Below are positions 51,242-60,489 of a stretch of DNA of 64,000 nt, one piece after another. The DNA lies in the NCBI RefSeq assembly GCF_021391535.1, contig NZ_CP090066.1:1439501-1503500 (forward strand), in the 5' to 3' direction. Origin of the DNA: Aurantimonas sp. HBX-1 (GTDB lineage: Bacteria > Pseudomonadota > Alphaproteobacteria > Rhizobiales > Rhizobiaceae). The notes beneath the pieces are model-generated. The model worked only from the letters and a program-made list of their open reading frames with translations. It was not told where the DNA came from and did no database searches. Each line of letters starts with the position of its first letter. The stretch's first letter is position 1. The position numbers and the translations under genes are program-made.

Positions 51242-51379
51242 TTAGTAGCCGCCGTTTCCAGTCGCTGAATCATCTACCGCACTTGGCGGGACGCCGGCAG
51301 AGGCATCGCCATCGCTGCTTGATACGCAGCCGGCAAAGGCAAGGCTCGCACCGATTATCAAGATTGTGGCTAACCGCAT
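51242..51379 (-). CDS. 45-residue lipoprotein
   Basis: MRLATILIIGASLAFAGC with a lipobox (LAFAGC), then a short Ser/Asp-rich tail. ATG 51379 follows AGGAGAA. It resembles entericidin-like micro-lipoproteins in size and layout. Presumably membrane-anchored through the lipidated Cys. Confidence 0.7.
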   Translation of the reverse strand: MRLATILIIGASLAFAGCVSSSDGDASAGVPPSAVDDSATGNGGY

Positions 51380-51574
51380 GGTTTTCTCCTGCGAAGCCCC
51401 CAAGGATATCAAAAATTGAGCCGGTCGTGAACGGGTGTGCAGGTGCGGCGGCATTCATTTTGAGGGCCCCTAGCAATCTTCCACGGTGCAGCAACTATGA
51501 GCACGTGAGTATGGAAGACGACGCAGTCAGTTCGCATATTGTTGGATAGGAGGGCACTTCACGGGAGGTGCGAG

Positions 51575-51949
51575 ATGCTCACCGCCGAGGACATCGCGAA
51601 GGCAAAGGCCTTCACAAGTCGATCGACGCCAAAGGCCTATCACCAGAGCGACGACAGCATCCGGATCGCATACGAATGGCTTGACGCACAAAAGCTGGTG
51701 GCGCATCCGGGCCGGACATACCGCCCTTTGAAGGAAATCATTGAGAGCTGGGGCGGCGGCTATATTTCACAAAGCGATGTGGAAGTGGCGGCTCATCTGC
51801 ATCCGCGCGTTTTCGGTGACTACCCATACTTCAATCTCGGCGCGGCACTCGTACGGCCTTCGGAGGCGCGCATCGAGAAGGTAAAGGGACGCCGCGTCTG
51901 TCCGAACCGAGCCAGCAAGCGGAGCAGGATCTACGCGTTCATCGAGTGA
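51575..51949 (+). CDS. Hypothetical 124-residue protein
   Basis: ATG 51575 after GGAGG at 6 nt. Helical and mixed composition (AYEWLDAQKLVAHPGRTYRP, YISQSDVEVAAHLHP, ASKRSRIYAFIE). The pattern suggests a small DNA- or protein-binding domain. No family recognised. Confidence 0.62.
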   Translation: MLTAEDIAKAKAFTSRSTPKAYHQSDDSIRIAYEWLDAQKLVAHPGRTYRPLKEIIESWGGGYISQSDVEVAAHLHPRVFGDYPYFNLGAALVRPSEARIEKVKGRRVCPNRASKRSRIYAFIE

Positions 51950-52020
51950 CACTTCCGGACGGCTCCCCACCCTTCTGGAGGCGCCACGAGGAGAGGAACC
52001 AGTACCGGCGAATGGTGTAC

Positions 52021-52119
52021 TTATGGAAACAGGACGTATGCGCCGGCGACACCAACCGCTGCCACCATGCTGAAGAATACTGAATTGACGAAAACTGCGA
52101 CGGCGGTCTCGATCCGCAT
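52021..52119 (-). CDS. 32-residue single-span membrane peptide, copy 2
   Basis: Same length as 23237-23335 and identical except for three conservative residues in the second half of the helix (MVAAVGVAG for MVGAIGVAS). AGGAGG stands upstream of ATG 52119. The ~25 bp before that (ATTCTTCCGCCTA...CAGGAGGA) are also conserved between the copies. Confidence 0.82.
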   Translation of the reverse strand: MRIETAVAVFVNSVFFSMVAAVGVAGAYVLFP

Positions 52120-52389
52120 CCAATTCCTCCTGTTTGCTCATTAGGCGGAAGAATGAGGAGCGGGGCGCACGGTTCCGCGAACTGCGCGCGAAGACGCCTA
52201 TGAAGCCCCCTGTCGGGATATCCCAACGGCTACCCGCTTCGGCGCGTGGAGATTGCGCGTTGGGCCATCTGACCGGCCGAAGGTCCCAAAGCGTCATCGC
52301 TGGCGCATGTACTGCGTCCGGCGGGGCGCAGCGCGCGCTCCGAACGCCGACAATAATCGGTTGGGGATGGAACCTCTCCGAAAGCTTAG

Positions 52390-53538
52390 TCACGGATTAG
52401 CTGTTTCGCAGCATATCGTACCGGCGGACTCTGACGCCGCCCCGCTATCCGGCGCCACCACGCTGCGGTCTCTTCCTTGCCTTTTCGCGTCGTAGAGAGC
52501 GCGATCGGCTTCGGAGAAGAGCTCGGAGAAGCTCAAGCTGTCGCCACTGCGGGAAGCGACGCCGATGCTGACGGTAACGCCGAGCGCTCCGGCACGCATG
52601 TTGTGAACGTTCGCGCTGACGGCTCGTCTGATCCGCTCAGAGACCGCCAGCGCATCCACTACTGAAGCATCCGGCAGGAGCACCGCAATTTCCTCTCCTC
52701 CGTAGCGGGCGGCCAGGTCGACATCCCGAATTTCCGAAGCGATGACTGCAGCTACCTTCCGAAGAACCCGGTCGCCGACGTCATGCCCCCACCGATCGTT
52801 TATTCGCTTGAAATGATCCAGGTCGATCATGAGGAGGGCAACAGCTCGGTCAGTTTCTCTCGCCCCTCGCACCAGTGCCAAACCAGCGGCGTCGAATTTC
52901 CGACGATTCGGCAACCCGGTGAGCGCATCGGTAGCCGCCTCCTTCTCCAGGAGACGTGTGGCGTGCCGTCGTCGGCCTTCTTCCGAAAGGAAGCTGCCCA
53001 GCACGACAACTCCTGCGAAGTTCAGCACGCAGAGCGGGATCAACGACCCCACCAGCCCCGGCACCGGAATGATCATCAGAACGAGGAGTACCGTGAAACC
53101 GTGGAGCGAGCCGAAAACCGCCAGCGCAGCGAGTTGGCGCAGGCTGTAGGCGCCTTGGCGCAAGGGCACACAACACGCGAAGAGGACCCCGACAAGAGCG
53201 CCGACGAGGATCGTGATGCATCCGACCGGCGCGCCGACCCCGCCGAGCCAGAGGCGGTACGCAATCGCACAAGCTGCTGCGATCGCGGCCGCTACCGCAC
53301 CGCCGAACGGACCTGCGAGCGTCAGGATGACTCCCCGAGCATCGATGATCACGCCCTGCTGCATCACGATCGGATCCGCCATGGTCGACACGGCACCAAG
53401 ACCGAACGTCAGCCCCACCGCCACTCCTCGGGAAAGAACGGAAGAGACAGTTCGCGCCATGAAGCCGTAGGTGAGGGCGATAAGTGCGAGCATGGCAATG
53501 CCATGGATCAGCGTAATGGGATCTGCTAGCGCCTGCAC
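52390..53538 (-). CDS. Membrane-bound diguanylate cyclase
   Basis: 382 residues. About six spans form a 5TMR-LYT-like sensor (VMQQGVIIDARGVILTLAGP, FGGAVAAAIAAACAIAYRLW). A GGDEF domain at ~205-365 has an active site GGEEI and a complete inhibitory site (RDVD, five residues before). It makes c-di-GMP. No partner phosphodiesterase is nearby. Confidence 0.92.
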   Translation of the reverse strand: MQALADPITLIHGIAMLALIALTYGFMARTVSSVLSRGVAVGLTFGLGAVSTMADPIVMQQGVIIDARGVILTLAGPFGGAVAAAIAAACAIAYRLWLGGVGAPVGCITILVGALVGVLFACCVPLRQGAYSLRQLAALAVFGSLHGFTVLLVLMIIPVPGLVGSLIPLCVLNFAGVVVLGSFLSEEGRRRHATRLLEKEAATDALTGLPNRRKFDAAGLALVRGARETDRAVALLMIDLDHFKRINDRWGHDVGDRVLRKVAAVIASEIRDVDLAARYGGEEIAVLLPDASVVDALAVSERIRRAVSANVHNMRAGALGVTVSIGVASRSGDSLSFSELFSEADRALYDAKRQGRDRSVVAPDSGAASESAGTICCETANP

Positions 53539-53772
53539 TGTTAGCCTTCCGAGGGATCAGAGCCACCTGTCCAGTAGTAGCGGGCTTTTCCTGAAGGCTC
53601 AGTGAAGCGGATAAGACGAAATTGGGCCTCGAGCTCTATTCTTGGCAGACACGGTTCACGCTCGCGGACCCAACTTGCGCAGGTGTGATGCGGCGCGGAT
53701 TGCGGCGACCGGGAGCCGAGTGACGGCGAGGTGCCGGAGGGCGATCAAAATGCTGCAGGACCGGTCGGCTCG

Positions 53773-54489
53773 TCACCGCGCAAGGGCGGCCTCGCGTATC
53801 GCAATGATGGACTTCCTGAGGCCGAGCACGGTCTCGAATGCGATCTCCGCGTCCGGGAAAAATGCCGCCATCTGCCGGCGCCCGATCAGATCGTGATGCC
53901 GCACGATGTCTTCAGCCTCGTTGACCCCGTCAATCCGATTGAAAAACCCCAGGCTGAAACGCCGCAGCATGGCGACACGCACCGCCTTCGGTAGGTACTG
54001 GAAACCCACGGTCCGGAAATGTGGTTCGTAAGGAAACCAGAAGTTGGGGGTTTGGCAGTAATAACGCGGGGCCAGGCGACGCATGTTGAGGCCGAAGTCG
54101 CGCATGTTCTGGCGAGACCCGACGTGCTCGATCACCGAATTTGAATGCGCGAGATCGAAGCGCTTGCGCGCGAACAGTCCGAGATCACTTGCGCTTTGCC
54201 TGACGGCCCGGAATTGCTCGGGCCGCGCGACGATCTGTGGTTCTGTGTTGACCAGGGTGACGAAGACTCGACCCTTCTGGCGTTCTAGATACTCGCCCGC
54301 GATTGCCCAGTATTTTTCCGTGCCGCCGAGATCAACGATGTCGCAGCGCTCCTGCTCCGCAAGAACGTCTTCGATCAGTCGTCGAATCCGCACGAACCGT
54401 CTGGCGCGGAATTGAAACTCCAGGCTCGACGCATCAAGGTATGGATCCGACCGACGCCGGAAGGCTTGTATATAGCTTGCGAGCTGCAT
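53773..54489 (-). CDS. Class I SAM-dependent methyltransferase
   Basis: 238 residues. SAM-binding motif DIVDLGGTEKYW (about 50-61), acidic loop after VTLVNTEP, and HSNSVIEHV (about 115), the usual post-motif of small-molecule methyltransferases. A C-terminal tail follows YYCQTPNFWFPYEPHF. The substrate is unknown; such proteins are often in polysaccharide or lipid pathways. Confidence 0.85.
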   Translation of the reverse strand: MQLASYIQAFRRRSDPYLDASSLEFQFRARRFVRIRRLIEDVLAEQERCDIVDLGGTEKYWAIAGEYLERQKGRVFVTLVNTEPQIVARPEQFRAVRQSASDLGLFARKRFDLAHSNSVIEHVGSRQNMRDFGLNMRRLAPRYYCQTPNFWFPYEPHFRTVGFQYLPKAVRVAMLRRFSLGFFNRIDGVNEAEDIVRHHDLIGRRQMAAFFPDAEIAFETVLGLRKSIIAIREAALAR

Positions 54490-54561
54490 GACATGACTCC
54501 TTGTCCGCCATGCTTAACTAGTTGTCCATGAGGACGAGTCGCCGAAATCCTTAGCAAATGG

Positions 54562-54747
54562 TTAACGACCCCGCGAGGACGTGTCCCGTCGGCAACGGGC
54601 TGCCGATCCAGCGAGGCAGAAAGATCCCTGCGGCCACTCCCGCTCATCCGCTCGTTCTACTGTCCTTGTTATGGGGTAACCCGTCCGCCGCTCGATCTCA
54701 CGCATAACGTCGCTCCAGTAGCGGCTATCATCTTCGGCATCCAGCAC
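54562..54747 (-). pseudogene. VMREIER-family gene fragment
   Basis: The open frame contains DSRYWSDVMREIERRTGYPI, matching the gene at 35562-35831. It diverges after this (no TATRYLE end) and lacks the basic N-terminal part. Probably a decayed copy. Confidence 0.55.
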
Positions 54748-54948
54748 ATCCGCCGTCCGGCGCTTGTCTCGGGCCCTTAGCTACGCCCTCTAAGGTCCGA
54801 GAGGAACAATCAGGCCCCTCGCTTCCTGCCGAATTTTGCGGAGCGGCCTGATATGCGGATGAGCAGGCGACGTCTCATTGGTCGACGAAGCGCCATGTCC
54901 CACTCAGCAGCCAAGGGCGAGCGAGGTGCCCGCCCATTCGCAACGCCC

Positions 54949-55131
54949 TCAAAGCCTCAGCGATGAGGCTTCTTGTCCGCCACTGTCAGAGCCGGGCGAA
55001 AGAGAGGTGTCGGGCTGCGGTCCGAAGACCAGGTAAGCCCCCATGGCCGCAAGAATAAAGACAGCGAAGGCCATGAACGCCAAAGCGCCTGCAACCATGC
55101 GGACGGCTCTCGGTGCCTTTTTCTGACCCAT
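54949..55131 (-). CDS. 60-residue single-span protein
   Basis: Basic N-terminus (GQKKAPRAVRM), one span (LAFMAFAVFILAAMGAYLVF) and a Ser/Asp/Gly-rich tail. It has the same length and topology as 50875-51057. Function unknown. Confidence 0.62.
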   Translation of the reverse strand: MGQKKAPRAVRMVAGALAFMAFAVFILAAMGAYLVFGPQPDTSLSPGSDSGGQEASSLRL

Positions 55132-55392
55132 CCTGGTCTCCAATTCCCTGTGTCGGAAATGCTCCGGAGACGTCGAGCGACAGCGTTGTTCTTCACGTGC
55201 GCCTTCCTCGTAGATCCGAAACTCGCTGGTTCTTGTAGGAATAGGCCACACCCGAACCGAACAGTTTCGGAACGCGTCGTTTAGCCGACGTTCAGCTTGA
55301 CCATTGGGCTCGGTGCGTCAGCGATTTCAGCCAGCCCGTTAGAGCTATGCGTCCAGCGAGTGGCGCCCGAAAAGCTGCTGGGGCAGCTGATA

Positions 55393-55433
55393 ATCGTCAC
55401 CTGCCGCGAGCCGGGCTCGCGGCAGGTGACGAT
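55393..55433. repeat. 41-bp perfect palindrome at the edge of a duplicated gene end
   Basis: Positions 55393-55412 are the exact reverse complement of 55414-55433 around a single central base (55413): 20 bp perfect. The right arm belongs to the duplicated ROK 3' segment. The intact ROK gene at about 55650-55675 has only a shorter quasi-palindrome (GCGAGCC-G-GGCTCGC) at the same place. Confidence 0.92.
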
Positions 55434-55563
55434 GGTGCGATCGAGGCTCTAGAGGAGTGGGCGGCCTCCGGAGCGCGAACGAAGCGGTGAAAGATCTGGG
55501 CGTTCCGCACGAACGGACTGTGAGGATGACCCGGTCGGGAAATAGCAGTCGTGACATCTTGTC
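55405..55563 (-). pseudogene. Tandem duplicate of the ROK gene 3' end
   Basis: About 155 bp match 55652-55812 of the intact gene (spacing about 247 bp), encoding SRLLFPDRVILT, NAQIFHRFVRAPEAA and a decayed end with indels. It directly follows the intact stop at 55564. Confidence 0.85.
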
Positions 55564-56751
55564 CTAACCGACCGCGGTTTCCCCGTTCCCTGCCAGGAGC
55601 CGGAAGCGTGCAGCGTCGAAGATGGCCTGCGCGGCGCCGACCATTTCGTGCCGCGAGCCGGGCTCGCCGCAGGTGACGATGGTGCGATCGAGGCTTTTGA
55701 GGACGGGGGCGGCCTCCAGGGCGCGAACAAAGCGGTGGAAGATTTCGGCGTTCTGCACGAACGGGCCGGTGAGGATGATACGGTCGGGGAACAGCAGTCG
55801 CGACAGGTTGCCGGTCAGCCGTACCACCTGTTGCGCCGCTTCCTCCACGGCGGGGATCGCGAGAAGGTCGAGGCGCTGCGCCATCGGGCCGAACGTATCC
55901 TCCTCGAGCGGAATGCCGGGGTAGGCGCCCTGAAGCTGCGGACCGAGTGACCACAGCGCTGCCACCGTTTCGAGACAGTCGGTGTTGCCGCAGGTGCAGA
56001 CGGCGCCGCGGGCATTGCCAAGGCCCCAGTGGCCAATTTCGCAGAAGCGCCCGCGCAGACGGTTCACGATAGACCCTTCGGTATAGTAGGCGGCGCCGAT
56101 GCCGTAGCCCCAATGCAGCAGCAGGACGCTCTCGCCGTCGTGCGCGGTGGCGCCGTCCGCCAACCGCCCCGCGAGTTCTGCGTCGAGATTGCGGACGAGG
56201 ACCACGTCCTTGCCGATCGTGCTCAGGGCGGCCCCCACGTCAAGATTGCGCAGCTGCGGCCACCGGGACGAAAAGCACCAGAGCTGCCGCGGGGCGTCGA
56301 GCAATCCCGAGAAGGAGCACACCACGGCAACGACCTCGACGCCTGACGGAAACCGAAGCAGCATCGCTTCGGCAAGTTCCCGCAGGATGACGGCCATGCC
56401 CGCGTTGTCGGTTTCGGCCGGCGGACTTTCATGACGTTCGGCGACGATGCGTCCCGCCATGTCGACTGCCTTGGCGACGAGACTGCGGTTTGTGACCTGC
56501 AGGAACACCACGCCAAAACGCTGCCAGTTGTAGGCAAGAAAAGTCGCGGGTCTCCCGCGCCCCTGCTGTTTGGGGACGCTCTCGCGCAGGAGATCCTTCT
56601 CGACCAGTTCGCCGACGAATTCCGACACGCTCGTCGAGCGCATGTTCAAAAGTTCGACGATTTCACTGCGAGTCGAGGCCTGGCCGTTTCGGACAAGGTC
56701 GAGGATCGCCCCGAGTTCGCGTGCCCGGTGCGTCTCGATTGCTGCTGACAT
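55564..56751 (-). CDS. ROK-family transcriptional regulator (NagC type)
   Basis: 395 residues from ATG 56751, 2 bp after the dctM stop. N-terminal winged helix (AILDLVRNGQASTRSEIVEL, NMRSTSVSEFVGELVEKDLL), then a sugar-kinase-like ROK fold. The zinc-type motif is CEIGHWGLGNARGAVCTCGN with DCLETVA; ILTGPFVQN follows. It probably senses an amino-sugar phosphate and controls the TRAP operon and nagBA. Confidence 0.9.
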   Translation of the reverse strand: MSAAIETHRARELGAILDLVRNGQASTRSEIVELLNMRSTSVSEFVGELVEKDLLRESVPKQQGRGRPATFLAYNWQRFGVVFLQVTNRSLVAKAVDMAGRIVAERHESPPAETDNAGMAVILRELAEAMLLRFPSGVEVVAVVCSFSGLLDAPRQLWCFSSRWPQLRNLDVGAALSTIGKDVVLVRNLDAELAGRLADGATAHDGESVLLLHWGYGIGAAYYTEGSIVNRLRGRFCEIGHWGLGNARGAVCTCGNTDCLETVAALWSLGPQLQGAYPGIPLEEDTFGPMAQRLDLLAIPAVEEAAQQVVRLTGNLSRLLFPDRIILTGPFVQNAEIFHRFVRALEAAPVLKSLDRTIVTCGEPGSRHEMVGAAQAIFDAARFRLLAGNGETAVG

Positions 56752-56753
56752 CG

Positions 56754-58046
56754 CTATTGGAACCAACCCGGCACTGTGAGGGACAGAGCAGGGATGTAGG
56801 TCACTAGGAGCAGGACGACGACCATCGCCGCATAGAAGGGCAACAGGCTGACGGTTGCCTTCTCCAGCGGGAGGCGTGCGATTCCGCAGCCGACGAGGAG
56901 GGAGGTTCCGACCGGCGGGGTGCAAAGGCCGATGCCGAGGTTCAGGATTAGGATGATGCCAAACTGGATCGGATCGACTCCGACCTCCATCGCGATCGGC
57001 AGAAGAATTGGCGTGAGAATGAGGATCAGGACTCCCATGTCCATCAGCATGCCGAGGATAAGAAGCAGGACGTTGAGGGCGAGCAGAACGATGATCCGGG
57101 TCTCCGAGATGGCGAAGATACCTTCAGCCAGCAGGGCGGGAACGCGCAGATAGGACAGGAGGAAGCCGAACGCCGACGAGGTCATGATAATGGCGGTGAC
57201 GATGGCGAGGGTCGTCAGGGTGGTGGAGAAGATCCGGCCGATCGCCTTCACGTCGAGGCTGCGATAGACGAGCGCCGTCGCAAGCAGCGCGTACACCACG
57301 GCCACCGCGGCCGATTCGGTCGCGGTGAACACGCCCGTCAGGATCCCGCCGATGATGATCACGATGGTGAACAGGCCGATCAGCGCCTTGGCCGCGATGC
57401 GGATGCCCTCACGGACGGTATAGTGTGCACCGGTCGGATGATTGTGGCGAACGGCCATGATCCAGCAGATGACCATCAGCGAAATCCCGAGCAGCAGCCC
57501 CGGGACATAGCCGGCGAGAAACAGTGTGCTGATCGGCAGGCCGCCGGCGGCGAGGGCGTAGAAGATCATGTTCTGGCTCGGCGGAATCAGCACGCCTTGC
57601 ACCGACGAGGTGACGGTGACCGCGACCGAATAGCCGGCGGGGTAGCCGTGCCGCGTCATCGCCGGGATCAGGAACGAACCGATCGAGGCGACGTCGGCGA
57701 CAGATGAACCGGAGATGCCGCCGAACATTGTGCTGGCGACGACGTTGCCTTGGGCGAGGCCGCCGCGAAAGCGTCCGACCAGAACGTCGGCCAGCTTGAT
57801 CAGGCGGTCGGAGATGCCACCCTCGGTCATGATGTTGCCGACGAGGATGAAGAAGGGGACGGCGAGGAAGGTGAAGCTGTTGAGGCCGTTGACCATGCGC
57901 TGGGCCACCATCAGCAGTGGGAGCCCGAGATAGAAGGCTGTCGCCAGCGAGGCGAGGCCGAGCGCGAAGGCGATTGGCACTCGGACCAGCATCAGCGCGA
58001 CGAAACCGCCGAGCAGCAGCGCGATCCCGATCCAGTCAATCGGCAT
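56754..58046 (-). CDS. dctM: TRAP transporter large membrane subunit DctM
   Basis: 430 residues from ATG 58046 (MPIDWIGIALLLGG), about 12 spans. Family motifs: VPFFILVGNIMTEGGISDRL, GGISGSSVADVASIGSFLIP and PPSQNMIFYALAAGG. It forms the Na+-coupled channel part of the tripartite importer and overlaps dctQ by 11 bp. Confidence 0.93.
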   Translation of the reverse strand: MPIDWIGIALLLGGFVALMLVRVPIAFALGLASLATAFYLGLPLLMVAQRMVNGLNSFTFLAVPFFILVGNIMTEGGISDRLIKLADVLVGRFRGGLAQGNVVASTMFGGISGSSVADVASIGSFLIPAMTRHGYPAGYSVAVTVTSSVQGVLIPPSQNMIFYALAAGGLPISTLFLAGYVPGLLLGISLMVICWIMAVRHNHPTGAHYTVREGIRIAAKALIGLFTIVIIIGGILTGVFTATESAAVAVVYALLATALVYRSLDVKAIGRIFSTTLTTLAIVTAIIMTSSAFGFLLSYLRVPALLAEGIFAISETRIIVLLALNVLLLILGMLMDMGVLILILTPILLPIAMEVGVDPIQFGIILILNLGIGLCTPPVGTSLLVGCGIARLPLEKATVSLLPFYAAMVVVLLLVTYIPALSLTVPGWFQ

Positions 58047-58551
58047 GAAGCCCCTCCACCGAGAAGTTGGGGTCGCCGACGTCACGCAGGACGATGTTGG
58101 CGATGGCGTTGAGGCAGCCGAGCAGCCCGCCGGCAATGGTGGGCAGGTACAGCCACTGCTTAGGCAGGCCGGAAGCGGGGAGGACCTGATGACCGGCAAG
58201 GGCCAGCAGGTCCTGTCCGTAATAGACCACGGCCAGCATGAAGACCGCCATCGCGCCCTGCGCCATGTAGTCGAGCCCGACCGCCAGCCGGCTGGGCAGC
58301 ATGTCGCGCAGGAAGGAGATCGCGACATGCTCGTGTCGACGGATCCCGATCGCGATGGCCAGCAGCCCGAACCAGATCAGGCAAAGCAGCGCCACCTCCT
58401 CGGACCAGCTCGTCGGGCGGTTGAGGGCGAAGCGCAGGAACACCTGCATGCAGATCACGCCCGTGATCACCACGAGCAAAGCGTGGCAGATCCAGCTGGC
58501 GCCGATGTTGACGGCATCGACGCCTTTCCTGAGGGAGTCCCGGACTATCAC
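58036..58551 (-). CDS. dctQ: TRAP transporter small membrane subunit DctQ
   Basis: 171 residues with four spans. Typical FLRFALNRPTSWSEEVALLC motif. Sits between dctP and dctM in the usual PQM order. Confidence 0.92.
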   Translation of the reverse strand: MIVRDSLRKGVDAVNIGASWICHALLVVITGVICMQVFLRFALNRPTSWSEEVALLCLIWFGLLAIAIGIRRHEHVAISFLRDMLPSRLAVGLDYMAQGAMAVFMLAVVYYGQDLLALAGHQVLPASGLPKQWLYLPTIAGGLLGCLNAIANIVLRDVGDPNFSVEGLHAD

Positions 58552-58584
58552 GCGTGCCTCACCCCGGTCCCGGAGCGGGCCGGC

Positions 58585-59553
58585 CTACTCGACCGCCTTG
58601 ATCTTCTCGATGACCGGCAGCAGGTCCGGAAACTCCGCGTAGATCGGCTCGACGGCGGCCTGGAAGGGCGCGTTATCGATCTCCGTTACGGTGGCGCCGC
58701 CGGCCTCGACGGCTTTGCGGGCCGCCTCGTTCGCTTCGCGCATGATCTCGCGCTCGTAGAGGGCGGCTTCCTTACCGGCCTTGCGGATGGCTACCTGGTG
58801 TTCTGCGGGCAGGGCGTCGAACCGCGCCTTGTTCATAACGAGAAGCGCTGGCGGGCTGAGATGGCCATCCTCGACGAAATTGGGTGCGACTTCGTAGTGG
58901 GCGGACGTCTCGTAGCTGACGAAATCGTTCTCGGCCCCGTCGATCACGCCCGTCTGAAGGCTCGAATAAACCTCGCCGTAGTTCATCGGCGTCGGGACGG
59001 CGCCCAGCAGTTCCACCATGCGGATCGAGATCGGCGCAGGCTGTACGCGGATCTTGAGCCCGGCCAAGTCATCGAGGGATTTCACCGGCTTGCCGGCGAC
59101 GGTGTAGAAGGAGCGGGTCCCGGCATCCATGTAGTCGAAGCCGACGAGCCCGACATCGTTCAGGTCGTCCAGTACTCCGGCGCCGATCTCGCCGTCGAGC
59201 ACGGCGTATTTGTGATCCCAGTCGCGGAAGATGTAGGGCAGGGTGAAGACGCCCATCGACGGGCTGACATTGGCCATGACGACAGAGTTGACGCGGGCGA
59301 AGTCGACGACGCCAGCCTGTGCCTGTTCGATGGTCTCCGGCTCCTGGCCCAGCTGGGCACCCGAGAAGACCTGAACCACGACCTCGCCGCCCGAATACTC
59401 CTCGACCAGTTCGGCAAAGCGGTGCATCGCCACGGTCACCGGATTGGTCTCCGGCTGGTTTTCCGCCAGGCGCAGGACGGTCTGGGCGGCGGCCGAGTGA
59501 ACGAGGAACGAGGCGCCGATCCCGGCAGCCAGCAACGCGATGTGAGGCTTCAT
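58585..59553 (-). CDS. dctP: TRAP transporter solute-binding protein DctP
   Basis: 322 residues. Signal peptide ends at SAAAQ (about 23). DctP family motifs: QVFSGAQLGQEPETIEQAQA, LAGLKIRVQPAPI with the ligand carboxylate-binding Arg, and YSSLQTGVIDGAENDFVSY. Its clustering with nagB, nagA and a ROK regulator suggests an amino sugar or its acid as ligand; this is inference. Confidence 0.92.
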   Translation of the reverse strand: MKPHIALLAAGIGASFLVHSAAAQTVLRLAENQPETNPVTVAMHRFAELVEEYSGGEVVVQVFSGAQLGQEPETIEQAQAGVVDFARVNSVVMANVSPSMGVFTLPYIFRDWDHKYAVLDGEIGAGVLDDLNDVGLVGFDYMDAGTRSFYTVAGKPVKSLDDLAGLKIRVQPAPISIRMVELLGAVPTPMNYGEVYSSLQTGVIDGAENDFVSYETSAHYEVAPNFVEDGHLSPPALLVMNKARFDALPAEHQVAIRKAGKEAALYEREIMREANEAARKAVEAGGATVTEIDNAPFQAAVEPIYAEFPDLLPVIEKIKAVE

Positions 59554-59732
59554 GGTTGAGGTCCCTTCAGTTGGATCGCAACGAGTATTCCGGCGCCTTC
59601 GCCTTCGGTCAAGCTATTTCGAACGAGAGCGGGTTTAAATAAGATCGATGGAGAAAGACGTTGTTGACCGGGCGGACCGCAGGCAGATATGACTTCCGAA
59701 CAGGACAGGTTCGATAAATTCGGGGACGCCCC
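59554..59732. promoter_or_regulatory. Divergent dctP/nagB promoter region
   Basis: 179 bp between divergent operons. An AT-rich imperfect inverted repeat CTATTTCGAA...TTTAAATAAG (about 59615-59645) could be a ROK/NagC-type operator, since NagC sites have TTATTT/AAATAA arms. Only the position and arms are seen. Confidence 0.45.
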
Positions 59733-60479
59733 ATGCAGGTCAATATCCATGGAGACAGCAGCACGCTGGGAATGGCTGCAGCGGCGCAGGGCGCTGCCGC
59801 CATCCGCGCTGCCGTGGCCGCGAAGGGCAGCGCCGTCGTCGTCCTGGCGACGGGCGCCAGCCAGATCGCCATGCTGGCGGAACTGACCCGTGCCGACATC
59901 GACTGGACCAAGGTGACGGTCTTCCATCTCGACGAATATGCCGGCCTCGGGATCGAGCATCCGGCGAGCTTCCGCCGCTATCTGCAGGAGCGCTTCGTCG
60001 ATCGGGTGACGGGGCTAAAGGCCTTCGTCGCGGTGGACGGCGACGCCGACGACATCGCGGCCGAAGTCGCCCGGCTCAACCGGCGGCTCGCCGGCGAGAC
60101 GGTCGACGTCTGCTTCGCCGGCATCGGCGAGAACTGCCATCTCGCCTTCAACGATCCGCCGGCGGATTTCGCGGCGGAGGATCCCTATATCGTCGTCGAA
60201 CTGGACGAAGCGTGCCGGCGCCAGCAGCTCGGCGAGGGCTGGTTCCCGACGCTCGAGGACGTGCCGCGCCGGGCGGTGTCGATGAGCGTCCGCCAGATCA
60301 TGAAGGCGCAGACGATCGTCCTGTCGGTGCCGGACGAGCGGAAGGCCGAGGCCGTGGCGCAAGCCGTCGAGGCCGAGGTCTCGCCCGCCTTTCCCGCCTC
60401 GATCCTGCAGCGCCATCCCGCCACCACGCTGCATCTCGACCCGGGTTCCGCCAGCCGACTGAAGCCCGGCGCAGCTTAG
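59733..60479 (+). CDS. nagB: Glucosamine-6-phosphate deaminase
   Basis: 248 residues. Motifs: VVVLATGASQ (phosphate site), VTVFHLDEYAGL with the catalytic Asp, and FAGIGENCHLAFNDPPADF with the catalytic His region; E. coli has GHIAFNEP here. Converts GlcN-6-P to fructose-6-P plus ammonia. Followed 10 bp later by nagA. Confidence 0.9.
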   Translation: MQVNIHGDSSTLGMAAAAQGAAAIRAAVAAKGSAVVVLATGASQIAMLAELTRADIDWTKVTVFHLDEYAGLGIEHPASFRRYLQERFVDRVTGLKAFVAVDGDADDIAAEVARLNRRLAGETVDVCFAGIGENCHLAFNDPPADFAAEDPYIVVELDEACRRQQLGEGWFPTLEDVPRRAVSMSVRQIMKAQTIVLSVPDERKAEAVAQAVEAEVSPAFPASILQRHPATTLHLDPGSASRLKPGAA

Positions 60480-60489
60480 GATCGGCTCG

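Noticed and set aside
58045..59559. 504-codon plus-strand frame
   Set aside because: Antisense to dctQ and dctP, which carry full family motifs.
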